64,000 bases of DNA from assembly GCA_002749535.1 (NCBI GenBank), contig MZZL01000409.1, positions 2,000,160 to 2,064,159 on the forward strand, read 5' to 3'. The notes below the pieces were generated by a model, which saw nothing but the letters and a program-made list of their open reading frames with translations, made no database searches and was not told the DNA's origin. Source of the DNA: Apophysomyces variabilis (taxonomy: Eukaryota; Mucoromycota; Mucoromycetes; Mucorales; Mucoraceae). This document shows positions 1-9,084 of the stretch, in pieces. The stretch's first letter is position 1, and each line of letters begins with the position of its first letter. A program made the position numbers and the translations under genes.

Positions 1-161
1 CTATCTCATGACATCTCAAGTTACCACTGCGGATAGCGTACGTCAATGTGAAAAGACTCTTTTGGAATGTCTCCGATCCAGTGTGTGACACAAAACCTTG
101 TTCCCAGTTTAATAACCGTGAGAAAAGTTACATAGATTTGATTAAAAAACATTGTCAGGAA

Positions 162-730
162 CTATGTGCGGCGATAATTAGCTGCTGCCAATTCGGAAAG
201 CGTGTATGACTGATTTGGTGTGGGGTATGGTTTGATCTCTACCGGCTGTGTCTTGAACCGATACAGAACGTAGGAAAGCCCGACCTTAGGATGGTAAAGG
301 TCGTTAGTGATTTTGCGTCATCCAGGAATTAAGTACTTACATCGTAAGCAAACACAAAAACCGTGGCTAGTGCCGTCCACCCCATCGTAGCTTGCCAAAT
401 ACGGTAACATGCAGATCCATAGGCACAACCATAGCAAGCATCACCAGGCACCGTCATGCAACCTACTACGAATCGATCTCTGACGATTCCCATGACAGAC
501 AAATGTGCCAGGTTATTAATCAGGCCTCCAACAGTACCTATGCTAGTAAGCCACCAACTAGAACGGAGGAGGGTTGGATAACTCTGCGCAAAGTTATTGT
601 CCAACTCTCATTGTCAGGCCTCGCATTGCAGGACAAAGGTTGATTTTACCTGATAAACACTCCACGTTCCAATGGCTGCGGCAGAGAACATGACCAAAGA
701 GAGAACCCACGATAGAAACGTTGTGGGCAT
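162..730 (-). CDS. Small multi-pass membrane protein, function unknown
   Basis: Three exons join in frame: 730-650, 604-341 and 284-162, giving about 155 residues. The 45-nt intron 605-649 and the 56-nt intron 285-340 both have GT-AG ends. The protein has three or four hydrophobic segments (LSWVLSLVMFSAAAIGTW near the start, WWLTSIGTVGGLINNLAHL, and ALATVFVFAYDVVGLSYVLY) and a short polar tail ending NYRRT. A cysteine cluster (GDACYGCAYGSAC) lies between the second and third segments. Size and layout recall MARVEL- or claudin-like small fungal membrane proteins, but no diagnostic motif was recognised. The start is uncertain. The frame is also open through an upstream exon (about 851-806, residues WETHNAFNGGWP) joined by a plausible intron, so the true N-terminus may lie further right. 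Confidence 0.55.
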
Positions 731-851
731 AATGAAAGCAAAAATGGAATCTGGGAAATGGTATGTCAATAACATAAATGGCATTCAATGGAGAAGGCTT
801 ACTCGGCCATCCACCGTTAAATGCATTGTGCGTCTCCCAAACTGCTTTCAC

Positions 852-1260
852 CTATTGTTGGATTATTTATTTAATTTTTGTCTTGTAGTCAGACCCATGT
901 CATCCCATAAAAAACTACTCTCTTATGCTTCTTTTATTTTTTTTTTTACCAAATGAATGCTTGTTAGTACGGTAATAATACCATGCCGATACAGTAGCCC
1001 TTGAAAAAGCTTGGGTTTCTCGTCATCATTACACATCATTATCTGAAGTGAAGGAAGAAATTCAGGAAAAAGGAGTGGTTTTTGTTCACATCGCCCAAAA
1101 AGAAAAGCGAAAGAATGAAGACATTTTAGTTCTGTCTGTGCAAACCTAGTACGCTAAGGCTTACATTCAAAGGACATGATAATGCTGTTCTACATAATCA
1201 ACGGATACTAAATACTTTGATAAATAGATTCCTATCTATTTACAGGATGGATTGTCTAGA
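852..1260. other. Intergenic, no gene seen
   Basis: This 409-bp stretch holds the probable 5' region of the small membrane protein gene and the 3' flank of the aldo-keto reductase. It contains a T-rich tract near 935-950. No coding frame or RNA gene was recognised. Confidence 0.5.
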
Positions 1261-2706
1261 CTAGAGATAGCTGATTTCGACGGAATTGAAGATCTCAACC
1301 TTCCAGAACACAGAAGGATCAACCAGGCGCTTTTCATTGGCTTCTGCCAGCTTGCTCAATGTTTCAAAGTCTCCTTGTTCGAGCTCGATGTCTTGGAAGT
1401 TTTCAACAATACGCGAAGCAGTAACCGACTTCGGGATAACAGAGACACCACGTTGAACACCCCAGGACAGCAAGATTTGCGCGGTAGACTTGTTGTACTT
1501 TTCAGCAATGGCAGTCTAAAATTCATTTCCCAAATTGATTCATTAGTCAGCCGCTTTCTGTGTTTCATTTTATCTATGGACATTACCACAGCGGGATCCT
1601 TCAAAAACGGAGAGTTTGTGCTGCCAAGAGGAGAGTATGCCGTAACTAAGAATAAGAACATTTTGTTAATTAACTAATAAGGATAACTTTTCGTTATGGA
1701 CAACTTACTATGGATATTGTGCTTTTTACCGAATTCGACAAGATCGCGCTGAGGAAGATAAGGATGTGATTCCACCTAGATATATCCAAACGTGTCAGAG
1801 AGCTAAAAGTGCACAAGTGATATCTATATCTTTACCTGGTTCACAGCTGGCACTATTTTGGCTGTCTTCAACAGTCTTTCGAGCTTGGGCACATTGAAGT
1901 TGCTGACACCAATGGCTTTCACTCTAGGTCCGACCAGCTTTTCCATAGCCTAATTGTACGACACGATTACGTGATAAGTAAGCTAGAAGATATGGTCTCG
2001 AAAGTATGCTCAAATATCTCGTACCGCATAAGTCTCGACATAGTCCGTGCGGTCGAACAAAACATTTCCATTAGAATCCTTGGGTATTAGTTCTTCCGAG
2101 CGCTGGAAAGCAACTGGCCTATGTTTCACCAGAAAATGAACGTGGCAGGTCAGCATGCGTTTATAGACCATTTTCGGATGGTTCTTACCAGTGCATCAAG
2201 TAGAGATCGATGTATTCAAGCTGGAGATTTTCCAGTGATTTCTGCAATGCAGGTTCCACGTCTTCAGGACGATGTGAAGTGTTCCAAAGCTTGGTAACAA
2301 CAAATAACTGTTCGCGGGGAATACCGCTGTCCTTTATAGCTTGACCAATCTCTTTCTCGTTGCCATCTTTCAATTTGTTTCAATGCGGATAAGCCTTTTT
2401 ATGCCAGACATAACCAAGATAGAAAAGAAATACTTACACACAAAGGCAGTATCAATATGACGATAACTATGAACGTATTAAAGTTGGATAAGAAAAATAA
2501 AAAGTCCCGTGCAAAGTGGATTTGTCATCATCTTACCCAGCTTTGATAGCCTCAAGCACGGCATTATATACTTCGTTGGGCTTTGATTGCCACGTACCCA
2601 AACCCACTGCGGGAAGGGAAGCGCCAGTGTTACTATGTAAAGTCTATCAGGATTTGTTGATTGACATCAGTATAACTTACAGCTTGAAAGTGCGACCAGA
2701 AGCCAT
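1261..2706 (-). CDS. Aldo-keto reductase (GCY1/xylose reductase-like)
   Basis: NAD(P)H-dependent carbonyl reductase of the aldo-keto reductase superfamily, probably cytosolic. Several exons are split by short introns. The start at 2706 reads MASGRTFKL and continues into [16 protein letters not shown], the usual family N-terminus. The catalytic tetrad is visible: Asp in HIDTAFVYGNE, Tyr in the same stretch (YGNE, split by an intron), Lys in [10 protein letters not shown], and His in [24 protein letters not shown] follows, and [17 protein letters not shown] is the nucleotide-binding segment near the C-terminus. The last residues are VEISYL before the stop at 1261. Homologues reduce sugars, glyceraldehyde or other small aldehydes, and the exact substrate cannot be read from sequence. 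All exons appear intact. Confidence 0.9.
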
Positions 2707-2984
2707 TTTCAGAATACGAAAAGAATGAAGGGATGGGACAGACTGAAACGCACGGCAATTAATACGATCTTTAAGGTTTCCAACCCCGCTCTACGATTTA
2801 CCAAATCGTCCGAAATGGAGAAAGTATTGCGCAAAGACATTTACTAAAAAGGAAGACCGTGGGACTGAACCTTCAATCTGCCCTTGCTGTCGGCATCACC
2901 ACCTTCCGAGATCATCAGCATGATAGCCATACAATCTCTACCATAACCCAATTTTGTTGCGAATACAGTGCTTTCAACAAGTAA

Positions 2985-5280
2985 TGTCACAGCCAATCAA
3001 AATCAAATGTCAAAGCTATAGCGAGACTCAGCCGTATCCGAAAGAACCGCACTTTGAATCCAACATTTTCTACCCCAGAAGGACCACAACACGCTGCCAA
3101 CTTAATGGCCTCACATTTTGAGAGTGTATACGCTGGAGAACTACTGAGAGACATACCAAGACCCAGAATTGATGTACCTGCTTTACCGTCCAAGGCAGAA
3201 TGCCCAATCACCTTGGAACATATTCAGGAAGCCATCCGAACCTTGCCAACAAAGAAAGCCCCAGGGATAGATTATTTTCGAAACGAGATGCTACAGCCTA
3301 TCGGAAAACTCTTAGCCCCACTGCTACTCTAGCTCTTCCAATTATGTTGGTCATGGTCTTATACTCCACAAACATGGCGCATTGCTCAAGTCATCCCCAT
3401 ATATAAAAAAGGCTCGCCTTCCGATCCCGGTAACTATAGGCCCAGTAGTCTGACATCCATATTCCGAAAAATTTTAGAACGATGTATCAAACAGCCACTA
3501 CAAGATGCTGGACCTCCCCTTGATGTGGCGCAAGGTGGTTTCCGTATGTCCCTTGGCGCATTGGATCAAGCCTTCTGTCTATCCGAAATCTGTCATATCC
3601 TACGCACCACATATAAGATCACGCCAGTCTTAGCTTTCTTAGACATCAAATCAGCCTACGACACCGTCGATCGTGTCCGCATCTGGAGTATTTTACAGCA
3701 ACATCTCCCAACTCCCCTCCTGAGTCTGCTGCGTAACCTTTTTGATGACGTTTTAATTGAAGTACTACTCTCAAACGCGACATCTCGCCGTTTCTGTCCT
3801 CGTACAGGTGTTCTACCAGGATCTATTCTTTCACCATACTTTATTCGGTGTACATCAATGAACTTCCTCAACTACTCCGTACCCAGGAGATAACGCATGA
3901 GATGAACTCGGTTGCCCTTGCGGCCCAGATCAATTGCCTACTGTATGCCGACAACGTGGTCCTAATTGCAGAGCAACACAAGATGGAAGAATTATCGCGA
4001 AAATGCGAAATGCGCAACCTACAAATACGATACCAATGGAATCCACCCGAATGTGTAGTGCTCGACAATCACTCTTAAGCCTTAGAATACAAGCTTTACG
4101 ATCAAAGACTACCTCATCAACTATATTTTGCATACCTTGGTGTACCATTCCGACCGAGAAGATATCTCAGCTCACAGGATCTTGTCAACAGCAGTATACC
4201 GCGAGCCCTCGCTACGATGAACACTCTTAATGCAATTGGAGTTAATCTGTCCGGTTTCTCCATACTGTTATCGACCCGATTTTACGCGCAGATAGTCCGC
4301 TCTCAATTAGAATATGGTCTCGCCATTAACAAATTCAATGTTCCACAGCTCATAGCCCTTGAAAAAGTACAGAATGCTTGTATTCGCAAAATCTATGGCG
4401 CCCATAGCAAAACATCCACAAAAGTAATGCTTCACCTTTCCAAGCTACCCACAATAGCAGAACGAATAAGCATCCTCCAAGCCCAGTTTCTTTTTCGATC
4501 CTTGTCGTTGTCTCCGGACACGTTATTATCCCGTCTGCTACCTCACATAAGATAAACACGTGACCACCAATGGTGCATGCTATCAAAAACAGCTCTATGG
4601 CGAATGCTACCGTCGGATACAACAAACGTCCGATACAGTGACTTCAAAACCATCAAGAGGCGATTCCTGCAGGAAAATTTGAACAAAAGGCTGAAAAGTA
4701 CGAATTCCAAGCTCTTGTCCAGTTGCCGTCCAAAAATATCTGTTGATCCTATCCTCTGACTACAGATAACCCACCAAGAAAGAAATCGCTGTATAAGATG
4801 GCGCCTTGGATGGCTACCAGGTGGTACTCCCAAACCATGCCCAAGGCACCCGGCGCAGACCCTATCCCGGCGACACGCTATTACCTGTCTAGATATGCAC
4901 CGACGGCTTTATATGCCAAGGTCTATTGCAGATCCCCTATCATTTCTTCTAAACATGCTGCCAATACGTCCATCCCTTTCTAAAAGTACCGCTCTCTCCT
5001 GGATCCATCGTTGGCCAGTAATATGCTCGCTTCTACACGAACTGGACCAATTACACCATTACGCATTGATCCCAACTGACAGACCTCTTGGCCAAAGCTT
5101 TGTCACTTGGCTTGAACATTAATTCTGATCCCATAGCTTTTTGACACATATCTTTCCTTAATTTCTCTTCTACCTTTTTTACCCTTGTCCCGAAAGGGGT
5201 TTTTTGTCTGTTATACCTCTCAAGGATTGATCTAGTCCGGGGCGGACACTTGTATTACAGGACATATAAATAAAATCAAT
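2985..5280 (+). pseudogene. Decayed non-LTR (LINE) retrotransposon, reverse transcriptase region
   Basis: A 5'-truncated, frame-broken LINE. Reverse transcriptase blocks appear in order across shifting frames: TLPTKKAPGIDYFRNEML (3240-3295), VIPIYKKGSPSDPGNYRPSSL (3390-3450), AQGGFR, AFLDIKSAYDTVDR (palm motif A, about 3630-3672), TGVLPGSILSP (3806-3838), and LLYADNVVLIA (motif C, about 3940-3970). The canonical catalytic YADD is YADN here. Frameshifts and stops occur near 3330, 3840 and 4078. A thumb and C-terminal part continues to about 5120, with LNMLPIRPSLSKSTALSWIHR. There is no obvious poly(A) tail; the end near 5270 is AT-rich (ATATAAATAAAATC). No target-site duplication was identified. 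The element cannot encode an active protein as it stands. Confidence 0.85.
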
Positions 5281-5631
5281 GTTGCCTGTTCAATTAAAAA
5301 TGATGTCATTGGTCATCCCAAATTAATATCATTGGCCAATCAAATCTCATATTTTTAGAAATGAAGTTACTCGCCGCTTGCTTACTGTCATTTTTTTATA
5401 CTTTTGATAACTCACATTGTGGGCATAAGATCAGTGTCTCGTAGTAAAATACTGATCACTTGATGGAAAACTTGCAAAAGGTACATTTCAGTGGGTTTGT
5501 TGTATCTTACAGATTCCCATTTTTTGATATGGCGGATGCTAAATAGAAATCAAAAAGATGTGCATTAACACGAATAGTTTGCTTGTTTTTTATTTTGTTT
5601 GAGCTATATCATACACAAACTCGTATATATC
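5281..5631. other. Intergenic between LINE and MITE
   Basis: AT-rich spacer of about 350 bp between the LINE 3' end and the hAT-type MITE. A direct near-repeat (attggtcatcccaaatta / attggccaatcaaatct) is visible around 5310-5345. No gene was recognised. It ends with the left copy of the MITE target duplication (5624-5631). Confidence 0.5.
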
Positions 5632-5807
5632 TAGGGCTTGAAATGGGCGGGCCTTAACCGGTGGAGTCATAACTGGGCCGGGTCAGGATATTGACCCATG
5701 GCCCGCTGGGCTGGGCCAAGATCTTAACCCAGAGCCTGGCACACTAGGCCTATCACACTAAGACAAGTCGGGCGGGCCACATCGGGCGGGTCAAATTCCG
5801 AGCCCTA
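5632..5807. mobile_element. hAT-type MITE (176 bp) with 8-bp target-site duplication
   Basis: A short non-coding element that is markedly GC-richer than its AT-rich flanks. It begins TAGGGCTTGAAAT and ends ATTCCGAGCCCTA, so the ends form an imperfect terminal inverted repeat (TAGGGCTYGRAAT). It is flanked on both sides by the exact octamer TATATATC (5624-5631 and 5808-5815). An 8-bp duplication is the hallmark of hAT transposases. Repeated subterminal GGGCGGGCC / GGGCCGGGTC / GGGCTGGGCC motifs on both sides resemble clustered transposase-binding sites. The element is too short to encode a transposase and must have been moved in trans. Confidence 0.85.
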
Positions 5808-5910
5808 TATATATCAACGACCTCAATCATAACGGAATCAATAGAGTCATTGACAAAATCTGATTTCAATTTTGTTAATCGCTTGATACAGGAGAGGATG
5901 TCATCTTCCA

Positions 5911-7050
5911 TTAATGTCTACACGTATTTTCAAAAAAAAAAAACAAGCATTTTTTTAACTGATTGTTGTGTAAGCTCCCTTTTTTTCTTACTTTCTCAAT
6001 GTCTAGCACAATTTCTTCGACCATTTTTGATAGTACGTCAATACCGTTAATTCCACCAACATTGATAAAAATGTTCCATGTTGCAGGATCGAAGAGAGGT
6101 TTTATTGGATTCCCGACCATCATTGTGTTGACGATCAAAGAAAGAGAGAGGCTGTCTCATGGAAATAAAAATATGGGACAACCAGTCATTGAATCAAATA
6201 TGTTCGATATTATTCAATACCTTAATGATTCCTTAAGTCTCTCATCTAAGTCATATCCCGATTGCCACTGCTGCATAATACTGACTGACATTTTGTTTAA
6301 AATGCTAGAGGGAGATGCCGAATCCATAAGCTTCTTTTTAACGACTATATCAATCACGTCAACCGGCTTTGATTCGCGCTAAAGATGAAGTGAGTGATGC
6401 GACTGAACGACTGATTGAAGACTTACCAAACGAAACGCCCACAAATAGAGTAATGATCGTAAACTGATTTCAGTTTCATCTTCATAATCGAATTCCGGTG
6501 GCTCTTCCATATCGAAGAATTTTTCTTCTAAAAAGTAGAACTGAATTAAGTCTTTTTTTTTAAAAAAAAATAATAGATGCACTTATTCTACCTTGTTGGG
6601 AACGGTACCGTCGCGTGAATCTGCTGGCTATGTAATAAATGGAGAGCATGATGTGAGAAAAAACTGCAGAGAAGGATAAAAATAAATAGTATTAAAACTT
6701 GCTCGCTAACTTGGTTTTGGTAATTCGTCACTTGTTGAAGCATTCCGTTTTTTTTCGTATTGCTGTTTCTTTTTAGCATGCTGAGCAATATGATCTTTTA
6801 ACTCGTCCATGGTAGCATAATGATTAAGAGATGATGTGCATTCATAATGTTCCAATATCATTGAGTGTGATGCGTCCGAGTTCTTTTTAACATAAACGTA
6901 ATAGTCTGTGTTATAACGTCTTTTCCTATGAGGACGCGGCTCAATATCGAAACTGTGATGACTAAAGAGATGGTTTCTTAATTTTTTTGCTTCAGTAAAC
7001 GGGCGATGACAAATGTAACAACAACTTTTGAGAGATATAATAGTTGCCAT
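5911..7050 (-). CDS. C2H2 zinc-finger protein, multi-exon, unknown function
   Basis: The start at 7050 reads MATIISLKSCCYICHRPF. Residues 11-33 form a classic C2H2 finger (CYIC, twelve residues, then HLFSH), and a second, degenerate finger-like block ends DELKDHIAQH. Further exons read QQIHATVPFPTR, MEEPPEFDYEDETEISLRSL, RESKPVDVIDIVVKKKLMDS, and after an intron (about 6162-6230) SLIVNTMMVGNPIKPLF and NGIDVLSKMVEEIVLDIEKV. The C-terminal portion is helical and matches no family I recognise. The product is likely nuclear, inferred only from the finger and the basic stretch RPHRKRRYN. The 3' part is unique, but everything right of 5982 is repeated exactly at 7146-8308, probably by assembly error. 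This copy is the complete one. Confidence 0.5.
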
Positions 7051-7144
7051 GATATAAAACGAAAAAGCGAATAGTTATTGGGGGAAGAAATCAAAAGGAA
7101 CCAAGCACTAATTATCTGAAACATTAAGAGGCAAAGCTTGTGAC
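5982..7144. repeat. Left copy of exact 1163-bp direct repeat
   Basis: Identical by eye to 7146-8308 (offset 1164), with a lone N at 7145 between the copies. All reading frames inside are duplicated without any difference. The left copy ends GCTTGTGAC and the right copy begins TTTTTCTTAC in mid-gene. This is best explained as overlapping contig ends that were not merged, not as a biological tandem duplication. Confidence 0.9.
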
Positions 7145-8214
7145 NTTTTTCTTACTTTCTCAATGTCTAGCACAATTTCTTCGACCATTTTTGATAGTAC
7201 GTCAATACCGTTAATTCCACCAACATTGATAAAAATGTTCCATGTTGCAGGATCGAAGAGAGGTTTTATTGGATTCCCGACCATCATTGTGTTGACGATC
7301 AAAGAAAGAGAGAGGCTGTCTCATGGAAATAAAAATATGGGACAACCAGTCATTGAATCAAATATGTTCGATATTATTCAATACCTTAATGATTCCTTAA
7401 GTCTCTCATCTAAGTCATATCCCGATTGCCACTGCTGCATAATACTGACTGACATTTTGTTTAAAATGCTAGAGGGAGATGCCGAATCCATAAGCTTCTT
7501 TTTAACGACTATATCAATCACGTCAACCGGCTTTGATTCGCGCTAAAGATGAAGTGAGTGATGCGACTGAACGACTGATTGAAGACTTACCAAACGAAAC
7601 GCCCACAAATAGAGTAATGATCGTAAACTGATTTCAGTTTCATCTTCATAATCGAATTCCGGTGGCTCTTCCATATCGAAGAATTTTTCTTCTAAAAAGT
7701 AGAACTGAATTAAGTCTTTTTTTTTAAAAAAAAATAATAGATGCACTTATTCTACCTTGTTGGGAACGGTACCGTCGCGTGAATCTGCTGGCTATGTAAT
7801 AAATGGAGAGCATGATGTGAGAAAAAACTGCAGAGAAGGATAAAAATAAATAGTATTAAAACTTGCTCGCTAACTTGGTTTTGGTAATTCGTCACTTGTT
7901 GAAGCATTCCGTTTTTTTTCGTATTGCTGTTTCTTTTTAGCATGCTGAGCAATATGATCTTTTAACTCGTCCATGGTAGCATAATGATTAAGAGATGATG
8001 TGCATTCATAATGTTCCAATATCATTGAGTGTGATGCGTCCGAGTTCTTTTTAACATAAACGTAATAGTCTGTGTTATAACGTCTTTTCCTATGAGGACG
8101 CGGCTCAATATCGAAACTGTGATGACTAAAGAGATGGTTTCTTAATTTTTTTGCTTCAGTAAACGGGCGATGACAAATGTAACAACAACTTTTGAGAGAT
8201 ATAATAGTTGCCAT
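7108..8214 (-). pseudogene. Second, 3'-truncated copy of the C2H2 zinc-finger gene (probable assembly duplicate)
   Basis: Sequence-identical to the gene starting at 7050: same start MATIISLK at 8214, same finger, same introns. It is cut by the N at 7145 just after DIEKVRK, so the last residues present in the left copy are missing. The perfect identity including introns, and the N at the break, argue that this is not a second gene. In a corrected assembly one gene would start at the position shown here as 8214 and end at 5911. Confidence 0.7.
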
Positions 8215-8308
8215 GATATAAAACGAAAAAGCGAATAGTTATTGGGGGAAGAAATCAAAAGGAACCAAGCACTAATTATCTGAAACATTAAGAGGCAAAG
8301 CTTGTGAC
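7146..8308. repeat. Right copy of exact 1163-bp direct repeat
   Basis: Partner of 5982-7144. The right end is GCTTGTGAC at 8300-8308, after which unique sequence (the TnpB/Fanzor-like remnant) begins. See the left copy for interpretation. Confidence 0.9.
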
Positions 8309-8721
8309 CTCATTTTTTATTCACTTGGCAACCTTCGTTCAACAATCGATGCAACTACAAAGGACACCGAAAGGGAGTTGCGAATATCCTATGGAGATCT
8401 TTGAAACGGAGGGAAAAGCGCGAAGAACTATTGGTGCTCACGATAGATGAATACCTTTCCTCGCAAGTAAGTTAAAGCGATGAAAGCAGATGCAGGTCCC
8501 TGCAAAAGCTTACAACAGCCGATTGCGTTTCTCACCATAGCATCTTGATATGCAAAAACTGTAAGATGTTATGGGATATATATGTTTTGGCCAGTAAGAA
8601 TTTATTCTGGATTGCGGAGTCAATTTGGTCTGGGCAAGGAAGACCAAGAGAGTTTGCCCGGCCCTCATTAGATCAATATACCGCCGTTACGAATATGGTT
8701 GGTCCCTCTGGGGACTATTAG
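8308..8721 (+). pseudogene. TnpB/Fanzor-like (OrfB zinc-ribbon) nuclease remnant
   Basis: One frame runs from 8308 to the stop at 8719-8721, with a single internal TAA at 8473-8475. It reads FNNRCNYKGHRKGVANILWR, LKRREKREELLVLTIDEYLSSQ, then after the stop SILICKNCKMLW, then ASKNLFWIAESIWSGQGRPR. This order matches the C-terminal RuvC/zinc-ribbon part of eukaryotic TnpB-like (Fanzor-type) proteins: a DEY.TSQ.C..C block, a second C..C, and a W.RD.NASKN block. It is dead. The first zinc-binding cysteine pair is lost (Ser and Asp where Cys is expected), the stop lies between them, and the final catalytic Asp of the RD.NA motif is Tyr (TAT at 8581-8583) with the following Asn as Leu. The N-terminal two thirds are absent, since an in-frame TGA at 8305 precedes it. 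Family assignment is from motif memory, not a search. Confidence 0.7.
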
Positions 8722-9084
8722 GTTTTTACGGTAAGTGTATTAGCCAATTTTTCTAGTTAGGGTTGTTTTGCTAACGTTATCTTTCTGAGGTGATCACATT
8801 GGTAAGCTCACTATCACGTTTAACAGAGGATACTCACCGACAATTACGGGCAAATTCTTTATAACTTTTATCTACAAATCTTCAAAAACTTTTGAATAAA
8901 CCAGTAATTGAGTCTGCAAAAACCTGTCTATGCTGGCTGTTCTGCGGAGAGTCCGTTTTTTAACGCCGCCGCAGTGTCGATGGATAAATGTTCTTCCCGT
9001 TGTTCTACCCTCAACTTTTTTGATACACTCTGCAAATCTGTTGATCTTCCCTAATCGGTAGACTAAACACAGCAATTATTGAGC
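8722..9084. other. Promoter region of TFIP11 gene
   Basis: 363 bp between the nuclease remnant and the TFIP11 start codon. No strong TATA box was seen, and no other gene. Confidence 0.4.

Noticed and set aside
5982..8308. True tandem gene duplication of the C2H2 gene
   Set aside because: Perfect identity including introns, and the N at the junction, favour an assembly artefact.
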